A stretch of DNA of 44,088 bases from Zoogloea sp. (GTDB lineage: Bacteria; Pseudomonadota; Gammaproteobacteria; Burkholderiales; Rhodocyclaceae). Positions 16,474-24,946 of the stretch are shown here, one piece after another. Within the stretch, counting starts at the first letter, position 1; each line of letters starts with the position of its first letter. A model generated the notes under the pieces. That model had not been told where the DNA came from, made no database searches, and was given only the letters and a program-made list of their open reading frames with translations. The stretch lies in the NCBI RefSeq assembly GCF_017302315.1, contig NZ_JAFLDT010000028.1, positions 1 through 44,088 on the forward strand. The letters are read 5' to 3'. A program made the position numbers and the translations under genes.

Positions 16474-16772
16474 GTCCTGCTGATTTATGCGTTGGAGTCG
16501 TCGCATGCAAGAACACCTGTGAGGTGGCCACCCTTGATGCTTCGGGCGCACCCGAGCACGTCGGCTTTCCGGTGTCTCCTTTGGGGCGTGCGGCCTTGCG
16601 GGTCTTCCTGGCCGGCCAGAGCCGCCCCTTGCGCCTCGCGGTTTCCGGCGATGCTGCGATGGGTCTGGCCTTCGCCGTGGGCCCCGCCGAGAGGTGCAAT
16701 ATCTATATCGTGGCCCGTGGCGTGGCGGACCATCCGGTCGCCCTGGCGCGTTATGCCTCGCGGGCCGTGTAA
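16470..16772 (+). CDS. Unknown 100-aa protein in the kdp locus
   Basis: A GTG start at 16470 overlaps the stop of the kinase-like gene and is preceded by AGAGAGGAGA, a strong ribosome site. The product begins MSPADLCVGVVACKNTCEVA and alternates short hydrophobic strands with helices, giving an alpha/beta look without membrane spans. The pattern GVVACKNTCEVA...GRAALRVFL...LAVSGDAAMGLA faintly resembles the N-terminal RNase-H-like domain of IS110 transposases, with the metal-binding Asp replaced by Val. I consider this suggestive only. It sits in the six-gene block between kdpC and kdpD and is translationally coupled upstream. Confidence 0.7.
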   Translation: MSPADLCVGVVACKNTCEVATLDASGAPEHVGFPVSPLGRAALRVFLAGQSRPLRLAVSGDAAMGLAFAVGPAERCNIYIVARGVADHPVALARYASRAV

Positions 16773-16775
16773 CGC

Positions 16776-16976
16776 ATGCCCATCCATGTGTGTCCCGTAT
16801 GTGGTGCCCGGCATGAAGTCTCGGTGGTACTCCACCGTCTTGCCTGCGGGTATGCGCTGACATGCTCACCAAAATGCAAGGTGGCACTGGCGACGCTCGC
16901 CCGCCAGCGCACACTTGCCGCAATGGCTGAATCCGCGGACCTCCGCCGCAGGAAAAGCGCCATGGGGGAAGACTAG
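16776..16976 (+). CDS. Zinc-ribbon miniprotein
   Basis: This 66-aa protein carries MPIHVCPVCGARHEVSV and, after 17 residues, CGYALTCSPKCKVAL. The CPVCG and CSPKC pairs form a likely four-cysteine zinc ribbon of the treble-clef or FYVE-like type, and an additional Cys lies between them. The basic C-terminus (ADLRRRKSAM) could contact nucleic acid or protein. The start is three bases after the previous stop with no strong Shine-Dalgarno, suggesting coupled translation. No family name is offered; function unknown. Confidence 0.65.
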   Translation: MPIHVCPVCGARHEVSVVLHRLACGYALTCSPKCKVALATLARQRTLAAMAESADLRRRKSAMGED

Positions 16977-17047
16977 CGCATGATGTCCGGGCACGATGCC
17001 GTGCAACGGAATTTCGCGCATCCCGCGCCGTAGAGAAGAGGAGACGC

Positions 17048-18682
17048 ATGCTTTCACAACCAGACCAGGTCGTTCGTCACTTCCGGGATGTACTGGTATG
17101 GCCGGTTCAGATCCGGCCTGGCTTCTCGGGTGAAAACGTCGCCCGCATTCATCATCTGATGACCGCCGACGGCCAGTGGGCACCGATTGACGATGAGTTC
17201 ACCACCGATCCAGCAGATTTTCAGGAGCGCCACTACAAGGAGTTCGTGGCCTTTCTGCCCTACGTACAGCGCTTTCTTTATGGCGACAGCCGTTCAGGCG
17301 GCTTTGACGGGCAAGCGCACCAGGCTGCACCGATGGCCGTATTCCGGCGCACCGACGTAGCCGGCCTGAACGTTACCCCTCAAGCCGGCGATGTGCCGAT
17401 CCACCTGCGTGTGGCGCACGTGGATCTGTACCTGTTCCTGGACATGGATGTGGCCCTTCTCAATGTGGAGGTTGCCGCCGACGATCTGCCCCTCGCCACC
17501 GCGCTGGAACTGCTCTACCGCTTCGGGCGGGCCTACCCGACGGGCTGGGATAGCGGCGGGCAGGGCGTGCACAACGTGCATCGCTCGGAGTTGCTGGACC
17601 GGCAGGGGCGGGTGCTCGCCACCTCTGACTCCGAAAACCGGGAGCGTTATCTGCATTTCGTGTGCAGACACAGGGCGCCCTGCGTCGGCGCCCTGTGGGC
17701 CTGGCTGCTGCGGCCGCTGGTACTCGATCAGGAGGAGGCGGTCAGCGAACTGCGTTTCCGGCTGATCGAGTACTACCGGATGCCCATGATGGCCTACCTG
17801 GCCCTCGACGACCCCCGCAGCCTGAGCCGGGAGGATTTCATCCGCATCGGCTTCGCCGCCAACCTGCCGTCCCGTGATCCCGTGCCCCTGCGCGATCCGG
17901 CGGTGGTCCGCTTCGAACGACTGCACTGCGAGGATCGCTACTGGACCGGGTCGGATGGCGGGCCCAACACCCGCTTCATCTGCACGGGTAACGCGCTGAT
18001 GCTGGTGGGCGAAGCCGGATCGGACTACTTCCGTGATGCGGACCATGGCTTTCTGGCCCGCTTCCGGCACCAGTACTTCCTCGTTTTCCTGATCGCCCAT
18101 TTCCACCGCGCCGCCCTCCTCTCCTTTTCCGACGGGCTGGCCAGTGCGGTCAATGACCTTGATATTCGCGACAGTGAATCGGTACGCCGCTTCAAGCGGC
18201 GCATCCGTCAGTCCTTCGAGACCTTCCTGCGCTTCACCCATCGTTACTGGTTTCACGAGGTCTCCGAGCAGGGTCTGGTGCAGGCACTCTTTCAGCGCAC
18301 CACGCGCCTGCTGCGCAATGACGAGCTGTTCTCCGACGTGAAGGAGCAGGTCCGCGAGATGAGCGCCTACCTGGACAGCGACAGCCAGCGGCGCCAGTCG
18401 GCTACCGTGCTGCGACTCACCGTGGTGACCATCTTCGGCCTGATTGCCACCGTGGTGACCGGCTATTTCGGGATGAACCTGTTCAACTTCCCGGAGGTGC
18501 CGGAGTCACGCAAGCTGCTGCAGTTCAGCCTAGTGACGGGCGCCACCCTGGGCCTTGTGCTGTTTGCGGTTGCCCGCTCCAAGCGGCTCTCGGATTTCCT
18601 GGAAGCCATGTCCGACGAGCGTCTCGATCTCCGGGCCAAGTGGACCTCCCTGGCCCGTGTGTTCAGGAAACCGGAGGAATAG
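17048..18682 (+). CDS. CorA-like divalent-cation transporter family protein
   Basis: The 544-aa protein has a large cytoplasmic domain and two C-terminal membrane helices (about residues 460-480 and 495-515). Between them lies TGYFGMNLFNF, the GMN signature of the CorA/MIT family of Mg2+ channels. The N-terminal domain is much longer than in Escherichia coli CorA (316 aa) and begins MLSQPDQVVRHFRDVLVWPV. A long helical segment (about 370-455) precedes the first membrane helix, as expected for the stalk helix. AGAAGAGGAGA is a good ribosome site. The gene lies two bases before the GCATG that starts kdpD, hinting that Mg2+ or other divalent transport is linked to the K+ response. Confidence 0.85.
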   Translation: MLSQPDQVVRHFRDVLVWPVQIRPGFSGENVARIHHLMTADGQWAPIDDEFTTDPADFQERHYKEFVAFLPYVQRFLYGDSRSGGFDGQAHQAAPMAVFRRTDVAGLNVTPQAGDVPIHLRVAHVDLYLFLDMDVALLNVEVAADDLPLATALELLYRFGRAYPTGWDSGGQGVHNVHRSELLDRQGRVLATSDSENRERYLHFVCRHRAPCVGALWAWLLRPLVLDQEEAVSELRFRLIEYYRMPMMAYLALDDPRSLSREDFIRIGFAANLPSRDPVPLRDPAVVRFERLHCEDRYWTGSDGGPNTRFICTGNALMLVGEAGSDYFRDADHGFLARFRHQYFLVFLIAHFHRAALLSFSDGLASAVNDLDIRDSESVRRFKRRIRQSFETFLRFTHRYWFHEVSEQGLVQALFQRTTRLLRNDELFSDVKEQVREMSAYLDSDSQRRQSATVLRLTVVTIFGLIATVVTGYFGMNLFNFPEVPESRKLLQFSLVTGATLGLVLFAVARSKRLSDFLEAMSDERLDLRAKWTSLARVFRKPEE

Positions 18683-18684
18683 GC

Positions 18685-21402
18685 ATGGCCCTCGGTGAAA
18701 ACCCCGGCAAGGGTCGCCCCGACCCCGACGAGCTGCTCGCGCGGGTGCAGCAGGATGAGGCGCGCGCCGGCCGCGGGCGTTTGAAGATCTTCTTCGGCGC
18801 CTCCGCCGGCGTCGGCAAGACATGCGCCATGCTCGCGGCGGCGCGCCAGCAACTCATCCAGGGCGTTGATGTGGTCATCGGCGTGGTCGAAACCCATGGG
18901 CGCATGGAAACCGAGGCGATGGCCGACGGTATCGAGCGCCTCGCGATGGTGGAGGTGCCCTACCGGGGGCGCATGCTGGCCGAATTCGATCTGGATCGGG
19001 CCCTGGCGCGCAAACCGGCCCTCATCCTGATGGACGAGCTGGCCCATTCCAATGTCGCGGGCTCGCGCCACCCCAAGCGCTGGCACGACGTGGAAGAACT
19101 GCTTGCGGCCGGCATCGACGTGTATTCCACCGTCAATGTGCAGCACCTGGAGAGCCTCAACGACGTGGTCAGCGGCATCACCGGCATTCGCGTCTGGGAG
19201 ACGGTGCCGGACAAGGTCTTCGATGATGCCGACGAGGTCGTTCTGGTGGACCTGCCGCCGGATGAGCTGCTGGAGCGCCTTCGGGACGGCAAGGTCTATC
19301 TGCCCAATCAGGCGGAACGGGCGATCCGCAACTTCTTCCGCAAGGGCAACCTGCTGGCGCTGCGCGAACTGGCCCTGCGCCGTACTGCCGACCGGGTGGA
19401 TGATGATGTGCAGCAGTACCGGCGCGATCGACTGGTGTCCCCCGTCTGGCAGACCCAGGACTCGCTGCTGGCCTGTATCGGCCCCGGCGCAGGGAGCGAG
19501 AAGATCGTGCGTACCGCTGCGCGCATTGCCGGGCGCCTCGAAGCGCCCTGGCACGCGATCCATGTGGAGACTCCGGATCGCCAGCGCCTGTCGGCCGGCA
19601 GCCGGGACCGCATCCTGAAGACACTCAAGCTGGCCGAGGAGCTTGGCGCGACCACCGCGACCGTCGCCGGCACGAAGGTCGAAGAAGAGGCAGTGCATTA
19701 CGCCCGCACCCACAACCTCTCCCGGATCATGGTCGGCCGGGACGAGCCCTCGCCCTGGCGTGCCTGGAAGCGCTCAGTGGCCGACCGGATCGGACAGCGC
19801 GCTCCGGATCTGGATGTCATCCAGGTGGCGCGCGCAGAGGGGCATGCTCCCGCCACCGAAGACCTTTCACAACGGCCCGCAGGCCAGCTCGCGGCCGACT
19901 GGCGCGCCTACGCCTTGACCGTCGTGGTCTGTGGCCTGGCCGGGCTGCTTGCCACCCCGCTGCATCCGCTGTTTGATCTGGCCAACATTGTCATGGTCTT
20001 CCTGCTCGGGGTCGTGTTCGTGGCGGTGCGCTTCGGCCGCGGCCCTGCCGTGATGGCATCGTTTTTATGTGTGGCCATCTTCGACTTCTTCTTCGTCCCG
20101 CCACGGATGTCCTTCGCGGTCAGCGACGTTCAGTACCTGATGACCTTCGCCGTGATGCTGGTCGTGGGCCTGGTGGTGGGCCAGCTTACCGCCGGGTACA
20201 AATATCAGGCGTATGTCGCAGGTAGCCGGGAGAGCCGTGTCCGGGCGCTCTACGAAATGTCGCGAGACCTGTCAGCAGCCTTGCTGCCGGAGCAGATTGC
20301 CGAGATTGGCGAGCGCTTTCTGGTGGCAGAGATGGGTGCCCGCTCGGCCTTCCTGCTCACCGACGACGCCGACCACCTGCAAGCCCCCATCTTTGCCTCT
20401 GCGGGGCTGCCCGAGATCGATCCCGGCATTGCCCAGTGGGCCTTCGACCACGCCGAGCCCGCCGGCCAGGGGACCGACACGCTGCCCGCCAGCCCTGTCC
20501 TTTACCTGCCCCTCAAGGCCCCCATGCGCCTGCGTGGCGTGCTGGCCCTGGAGATGCGCAATCCGGCACGTCTGCTCATTCCGGAGCAGCGACGTCTGCT
20601 GGAGACCTTCGCGTCGCTGATCGCCATTGCCCTGGAACGGGTTCATTACGTCGTCGTGGCCCAGGAGAGCACCGTCCAGATGGAGTCGGAGCGCCTGCGC
20701 AACTCCCTGCTTTCCGCCATTTCCCATGATCTGCGCACACCATTGAGCGTGATGATCGGGCTGGCGGACTCCATGTTCCTGACCCAACCGCCGCCCACCG
20801 ACGCCCAGGCCGCCATCTCCCGGAAGCTGCGGGAGCAGGCTTTACGGATCAACGCCCAGGTGGACAACCTGCTCGACATGGCCCGCCTGCAGGCAGGCCG
20901 GATTCAACTGAACCGTCAATGGCAACCCATCGAGGAGGTGGTCGGCAGTGCGCTCAAGAGCCTGCGGCCAGTGCTTGGCACGCATCAGGTCAGGGTGGAG
21001 CTTGACGAGGACCTGCCTCTGATCGAGGTGGATTCGGTTCTGATGCAGCGGGTGTTCTGCAATCTGCTTGAGAATGCGCTGAAATACACGCCGTCGGGCA
21101 GCCATATCTGGATCCGGGCGATCACGACGGATCGCACGATGGAGGTACGCCTGGAGGACGACGGCCCGGGCCTGCCACCCGGTCGTGAGGAAGCGATATT
21201 CAAGAAATTCGAACGGGGGATGCCCGAGGGCAGTACGCCCGGAGTCGGTCTGGGGCTGGCGATCTGTCGTGCCATCGTTGAAGCCCATGGCGGCGCGATC
21301 CATGCACGGCAACGCCCCGGTGGCGGAGCCTGCTTCATCTTCACCCTGCCCCTGGGCTCCCCCCCGACACTTGAGACCGATGAAGCCGACACGGCACCAT
21401 GA
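18685..21402 (+). CDS. kdpD: KdpD, K+-responsive sensor histidine kinase
   Basis: The 905-aa protein shows the full KdpD order: an N-terminal KdpD domain with Walker A GASAGVGKT (residues 38-46), a UspA-like domain to about residue 395, four clustered membrane helices around 410-510 (DUF4118), a GAF domain (about 530-660), HisKA with the phospho-accepting His681 in SAISHDLRTPL, and HATPase_c with NLLENALKYTPSG and GVGLGLAICRAIVEAHGG. It senses K+ limitation and phosphorylates KdpE. GGAGGA at 18673-18678 is six bases from ATG 18685. The six genes separating it from kdpC are unusual. kdpE follows after 19 bases. Confidence 0.97.
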   Translation: MALGENPGKGRPDPDELLARVQQDEARAGRGRLKIFFGASAGVGKTCAMLAAARQQLIQGVDVVIGVVETHGRMETEAMADGIERLAMVEVPYRGRMLAEFDLDRALARKPALILMDELAHSNVAGSRHPKRWHDVEELLAAGIDVYSTVNVQHLESLNDVVSGITGIRVWETVPDKVFDDADEVVLVDLPPDELLERLRDGKVYLPNQAERAIRNFFRKGNLLALRELALRRTADRVDDDVQQYRRDRLVSPVWQTQDSLLACIGPGAGSEKIVRTAARIAGRLEAPWHAIHVETPDRQRLSAGSRDRILKTLKLAEELGATTATVAGTKVEEEAVHYARTHNLSRIMVGRDEPSPWRAWKRSVADRIGQRAPDLDVIQVARAEGHAPATEDLSQRPAGQLAADWRAYALTVVVCGLAGLLATPLHPLFDLANIVMVFLLGVVFVAVRFGRGPAVMASFLCVAIFDFFFVPPRMSFAVSDVQYLMTFAVMLVVGLVVGQLTAGYKYQAYVAGSRESRVRALYEMSRDLSAALLPEQIAEIGERFLVAEMGARSAFLLTDDADHLQAPIFASAGLPEIDPGIAQWAFDHAEPAGQGTDTLPASPVLYLPLKAPMRLRGVLALEMRNPARLLIPEQRRLLETFASLIAIALERVHYVVVAQESTVQMESERLRNSLLSAISHDLRTPLSVMIGLADSMFLTQPPPTDAQAAISRKLREQALRINAQVDNLLDMARLQAGRIQLNRQWQPIEEVVGSALKSLRPVLGTHQVRVELDEDLPLIEVDSVLMQRVFCNLLENALKYTPSGSHIWIRAITTDRTMEVRLEDDGPGLPPGREEAIFKKFERGMPEGSTPGVGLGLAICRAIVEAHGGAIHARQRPGGGACFIFTLPLGSPPTLETDEADTAP

Positions 21403-21421
21403 AGGTCTGAGAGGAAACACC

Positions 21422-22120
21422 ATGTCTCACTCAATGCCGACGGTCATTGTCGTCGAGGACGAAGCCAACCTGCGCCGCTTCGTACGCCTGGCACTGGAAG
21501 CCGAAGGCTGCGAGGTCTTCGAAGCCGACTCGGTCAAACGCGGCCTCATCGAGACGGGAACGCGGAAACCCGACCTCCTGGTGCTTGATCTCGGGCTGCC
21601 GGATGGCGATGGGATCGACCTGATCCGGGAACTCCGCACCTGGTCGGAGATTCCGATCATTGTCCTGTCCGCCCGCACCGCCGAAGCCGAGAAGGTCGCC
21701 GCGCTCGATGCGGGTGCCGACGACTACCTCACCAAACCGTTCGGATCGGCGGAGCTGCTGGCGCGCATACGGGCCCATCTGCGGCGACGCCAGCGCGCGG
21801 GCGCCGACGGGCCCAGCCTGCTGACATTCGGCTCGATCCAGGTTGACCTGGGCCGGCGACTGGTCGAGAAGAACGGGCAATCGCTCCACCTGACCCCGAT
21901 CGAGTTTCGTCTGCTGGCCTATCTGCTGGCCAATCCCGATTGCGTGTTGACCCATCGACAACTGCTCAAGGCCGTGTGGGGGCCTACCCATGCGGAGGAC
22001 AGCCACTATGTCCGCGTCTACATGGGACACCTGCGCAAGAAGCTCGAAGCCGACCCCGCCAACCCGGACCATATCGTGACCGAACCCGGTATCGGCTATC
22101 GGTTTGTTGCCGAGCCCTGA
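21422..22120 (+). CDS. kdpE: KdpE, OmpR-family response regulator
   Basis: The 232-aa protein has a receiver domain (VVEDEANLRRF, phospho-acceptor Asp56 in LLVLDLGLPDG, Lys in YLTKPFGSAEL) and a C-terminal winged-helix DNA-binding domain (LTPIEFRLLAYLLANPDCVL then RKKLEADPANPDHIVTEPGI). It activates kdp transcription; the T-rich repeat at 9524-9540 is a candidate site. AGAGG precedes ATG 21422 at a suitable distance. A second in-frame ATG at 21434 would give the shorter MPTVIVVEDE start. Confidence 0.96.
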   Translation: MSHSMPTVIVVEDEANLRRFVRLALEAEGCEVFEADSVKRGLIETGTRKPDLLVLDLGLPDGDGIDLIRELRTWSEIPIIVLSARTAEAEKVAALDAGADDYLTKPFGSAELLARIRAHLRRRQRAGADGPSLLTFGSIQVDLGRRLVEKNGQSLHLTPIEFRLLAYLLANPDCVLTHRQLLKAVWGPTHAEDSHYVRVYMGHLRKKLEADPANPDHIVTEPGIGYRFVAEP

Positions 22121-22133
22121 CACGCACGCCCCG

Positions 22134-22149
22134 GCCCTCGCGACAGGGC
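22134..22149. terminator. Hairpin between kdpE and the convergent barrel gene
   Basis: GCCCT (22134-22138) and AGGGC (22145-22149) form a 5-bp stem with a 6-base loop in the 32-base gap between two convergent genes. There is no T-run, so it may act as a modest bidirectional terminator. Confidence 0.35.
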
Positions 22150-22152
22150 GCA

Positions 22153-22752
22153 TCAGAACTTCTGCACGAACTCCACGATGTAGGCATCACTGGCGTGGCG
22201 GCCGGTGCTGGCGTCCCAGTTGCGCACGAAGCGGAACTCGATCTCCGACGCCTTGCCGAGATCGAAACTGGGGCCGATGCGGAACTTGTTGACGTCATGG
22301 CCCGGCGTGCCGTCCACCGCGCGCACGGCGCGAAAGCCCATCATCATCTCCAGGTCATCGAAGGCGTACTTGAGGCTGGGTTCAAGGTAGGCGTAGGTGT
22401 AGCTCTCATTGCCGTTGAGGGCGCGGCCTAGCAGGCCACGCAGGACCAGGCGGGTACGCTCGTTCAGGGCAACGTCCTTGCGCAGACGGATACCCAGCTT
22501 GCCGGCCCGGTCGGTGACACGGCCGGCCTCCCGCTCCTGCTCTGATTCGATGAGCAGCTCGGTCATGGTCAGCCAACCCGAGCGCCATTTGATGCCGGGA
22601 ATCAGCGTGAGCGCGTCTGCTCGCTCACGGCCGTCCGCGGCTTTTTCGTACTCGTACTCGACGCCCAACCGAAGCTGGCCGTCGAGAGACGACGGGCTGT
22701 CGGCCTGCACCGATCCCAGGCCCAGCACGATCGTCCCTGCGCCACCAGCCAT
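22153..22752 (-). CDS. Outer-membrane beta-barrel protein of unknown function
   Basis: Read from ATG at minus-strand 22752, the 199-aa product begins MAGGAGTIVLGLGSVQADSP and continues with alternating strands (RLGVEYEYEKAADGRE, TMTELLIESEQ, YTYAYLEPSLKYAFDDLEMM) ending VEFVQKF, a C-terminal aromatic residue typical of outer-membrane barrels. A signal peptide is likely, but with this start it lacks basic residues. The frame extends upstream to a TTG at 22854, which would add an Arg-rich stretch and overlap the xthA stop. The true start is therefore uncertain. It is downstream of xthA on the same strand. I do not recognise a named family. Confidence 0.65.
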   Translation of the reverse strand: MAGGAGTIVLGLGSVQADSPSSLDGQLRLGVEYEYEKAADGRERADALTLIPGIKWRSGWLTMTELLIESEQEREAGRVTDRAGKLGIRLRKDVALNERTRLVLRGLLGRALNGNESYTYAYLEPSLKYAFDDLEMMMGFRAVRAVDGTPGHDVNKFRIGPSFDLGKASEIEFRFVRNWDASTGRHASDAYIVEFVQKF

Positions 22753-22843
22753 GCACCGGCGAGCTCTGCGGGCAAGGGTCTTTCCGGTAGGCAGGCATGG
22801 GGAACAGGCGCGACAAAGTGCCGCACGGCAGCGGCGGCGCAGA

Positions 22844-23644
22844 TCAGGCGTCAAAGGGATGCTCGTAATCCACCGTCAGCGGCGCGTGATCGCTGAAGCG
22901 CTCATCCTTATACACCGTGGCGCTGCGGGCCAGCGTACCGACGCCGGGGGTGGCGAGCTGATAGTCGAGACGCCAGCCCACGTTCTTGGCCCAGGCCTGG
23001 CCCCGGTTCGACCACCATGTGTAGCAGGCGTCGGTGGCATCGGGGTGCAGGCTGCGGTAAGTGTCCACCCAACCCTGTTCCGTCAGCAGGCGTCCGAACC
23101 AGGCACGCTCTTCGGGCAGGAAGCCCGAGTTCTTCTGATTTGAACGCCAGTTCTTGAGATCGATGGCCTGATGGGCGATATTCCAGTCACCGCAGATAAT
23201 CACTTCACGGCCACTCTCACGCAGAGCAGCCATGTGGGGCAGGAACAGATCCATGAAGCGGAACTTTGCAGCCTGGCGTTCCTCCGAGCTGGAGCCGGAG
23301 GGCAAGTAGAGGGAAACGACCGACAGGGAGCCAAAATCCAGCTGCAGATAGCGACCTTCGGCGTCGAACTCCTCGTTACCAAGGCCCTCGATGACGCGAT
23401 CAGGGGGCCGGCGGGTGTAGATTCCCACCCCGCTGTAGCCCTTCTTCACCGCACAATGAAAGTATCCGGTATATATGCCGGGTTTACGCATATCCGGTGA
23501 AAGGTCGTCGATCTGGGCCTTCAACTCCTGGACGCAGACCAGATCGGCATCCTGCTTGTTGAGCCAGTTGAGGAAACCCTTCACGTTTGCGGAGCGGATG
23601 CCGTTGAGGTTGGCGGAAACAACGCGTAACATTTTTAGAGACAT
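22844..23644 (-). CDS. xthA: Exodeoxyribonuclease III
   Basis: The 266-aa protein is an exonuclease-endonuclease-phosphatase fold enzyme: RVVSANLNGIRSANVKGFLN at the start, VCVQELKAQ with the metal-binding Glu, YSGVGIYTRRPPDRV, IICGDWNIAH, NVGWRLDYQL and FSDHAPLTVDY with the catalytic Asp-His pair. It repairs abasic sites and trims 3' ends. It starts MSLKMLRV; the ATG at 23632 is an alternative. Its start is only 26 bases from the divergent pyrE start, an arrangement common in betaproteobacteria. Confidence 0.95.
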   Translation of the reverse strand: MSLKMLRVVSANLNGIRSANVKGFLNWLNKQDADLVCVQELKAQIDDLSPDMRKPGIYTGYFHCAVKKGYSGVGIYTRRPPDRVIEGLGNEEFDAEGRYLQLDFGSLSVVSLYLPSGSSSEERQAAKFRFMDLFLPHMAALRESGREVIICGDWNIAHQAIDLKNWRSNQKNSGFLPEERAWFGRLLTEQGWVDTYRSLHPDATDACYTWWSNRGQAWAKNVGWRLDYQLATPGVGTLARSATVYKDERFSDHAPLTVDYEHPFDA

Positions 23645-23670
23645 GGTCCGATTTTTTTGCTGGGAGCATC

Positions 23671-24318
23671 GTGGATTTTAGCCGTGATTTCATCGCCCTC
23701 TCGTGTGACAAGGGCGTTTTGAGGTTTGGGGAGTTCGTGACCAAGGCAGGTCGCCTGTCCCCATACTTCTTCAATGCGGGCCTCTTCAATGACGGCGCGT
23801 CTTTCGGTGCGCTTTGCGGTTTCTATGCCCGTACCCTGCTGTCGGCCAGCCTGCCCTGCGACATGTTGTTCGGGCCGGCGTACAAGGGCATTCCACTGGT
23901 AGCCGGCACGGCCATGCGTCTGGCCGAGCACGGGCACAACCTGCCCTTCTGTTTCAACCGCAAGGAAGCCAAGGACCATGGCGAAGGCGGCACCCTGGTT
24001 GGCGCGCCCCTGCAGGGTCGTGTGGCCATCCTCGATGACGTGATCTCCGCCGGCACTTCCGTGCGCGAGTCCGTCGAGATCATACGCGCCCATGGTGCGA
24101 CGCCCTCTGCCGTGGTCATCGCCCTCGACCGCATGGAGCGCGGCACCGGCAGCCTATCGGCGGTCCAGGAGGTTCGGGAAGCCTATGGCATTCCGGTGCT
24201 GGCCGTGGCGAGCCTGAAGGATCTGATCGGCTATCTCGCCGACAGCCCGGCCCTGAAGGCAAACCTTGAAGCTGTCCAGCGTTACCGCGAAACCTACGGT
24301 GTGAGTGGAGACGCCTGA
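23671..24318 (+). CDS. pyrE: Orotate phosphoribosyltransferase
   Basis: The 215-aa enzyme joins orotate and PRPP to make orotidine monophosphate in pyrimidine synthesis. The PRPP-binding motif VAILDDVISAGTSV and the FNRKEAKDHGEGG flexible loop are intact, as is the N-terminal KAGRLSPYFFNAGLF. Translation starts at GTG 23671 with GGAG five bases upstream. The divergent xthA start lies 26 bases away, so the two promoters must overlap each other's leader or coding start. Confidence 0.97.
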   Translation: MDFSRDFIALSCDKGVLRFGEFVTKAGRLSPYFFNAGLFNDGASFGALCGFYARTLLSASLPCDMLFGPAYKGIPLVAGTAMRLAEHGHNLPFCFNRKEAKDHGEGGTLVGAPLQGRVAILDDVISAGTSVRESVEIIRAHGATPSAVVIALDRMERGTGSLSAVQEVREAYGIPVLAVASLKDLIGYLADSPALKANLEAVQRYRETYGVSGDA

Positions 24319-24322
24319 ACCC

Positions 24323-24946
24323 ATGCGACGTCTGATGCTCGTTTCCCTGCTGCTGGCCATGCCCCTCGCCCACGCCCAGACGGCATCGAAGGGTACGGTC
24401 TACTGCTGCACGGACAACGGCCACCAGGTGTGTGGCGACGTGCTGCCGCCCCAATGCTTCGGCAAGAGCTACCGGGAGATGAGCCCCCAGGGCACGGTAC
24501 GGCGCACGGTCGAGGCGCCCCTGAGCCCCGAGCAGTTGGCCCGCCGTGAAGCCGAGGAACGCGCCCGCCGGGCCGAGGTGGCCCGCCAGCGGGCCGAGAT
24601 GCGGCGCAACCAGTCCCTGCTCGAAACCTACTCCAGTGTGGCCGACATCGACAGCCGGCGCGACCGGGCCATCGAGAGCGTCGAACTGGAGCTCCGGCAG
24701 GCAGAAGCCCGCCACGCCCAGCTAATGAAGAAGCGCACCGGGCTGCTGCGCGAAGCCGAGTTTTTCCAGAAGCGCGCCATGCCGCCCGCCCTTGCGGCAT
24801 CCCTGCGCGAATCCGACAGCGAGCTGGCCGCCCAAAACTCGATCATGGATGCCAAGCGGCGCGACATCGAGGCCATCCGCAATCGCTTCGAGCAGGATCG
24901 CAGCCGCTACATCGCCCTCACCGAATCACGCACCTTCCCACGCTGA
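24323..24946 (+). CDS. Secreted coiled-coil protein, DUF4124-like N-terminus
   Basis: The 207-aa protein starts MRRLMLVSLLLAMPLAHAQT, a clear signal peptide. A short cysteine-containing segment follows (VYCCTDNGHQVCGDVLPPQC), resembling the small DUF4124 fold in which a Trp/Tyr-x-x-D-x-x-G pattern is followed by D-x-x-P-P. The rest (residues 65-200) is a highly charged helical coiled coil rich in Glu, Arg and Ala. ATG 24323 is taken because the signal peptide starts there; the frame is open from a GTG at 24305. It is four bases after the pyrE stop, so the two are likely cotranscribed. A periplasmic role is probable, the function unknown. Confidence 0.75.
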   Translation: MRRLMLVSLLLAMPLAHAQTASKGTVYCCTDNGHQVCGDVLPPQCFGKSYREMSPQGTVRRTVEAPLSPEQLARREAEERARRAEVARQRAEMRRNQSLLETYSSVADIDSRRDRAIESVELELRQAEARHAQLMKKRTGLLREAEFFQKRAMPPALAASLRESDSELAAQNSIMDAKRRDIEAIRNRFEQDRSRYIALTESRTFPR

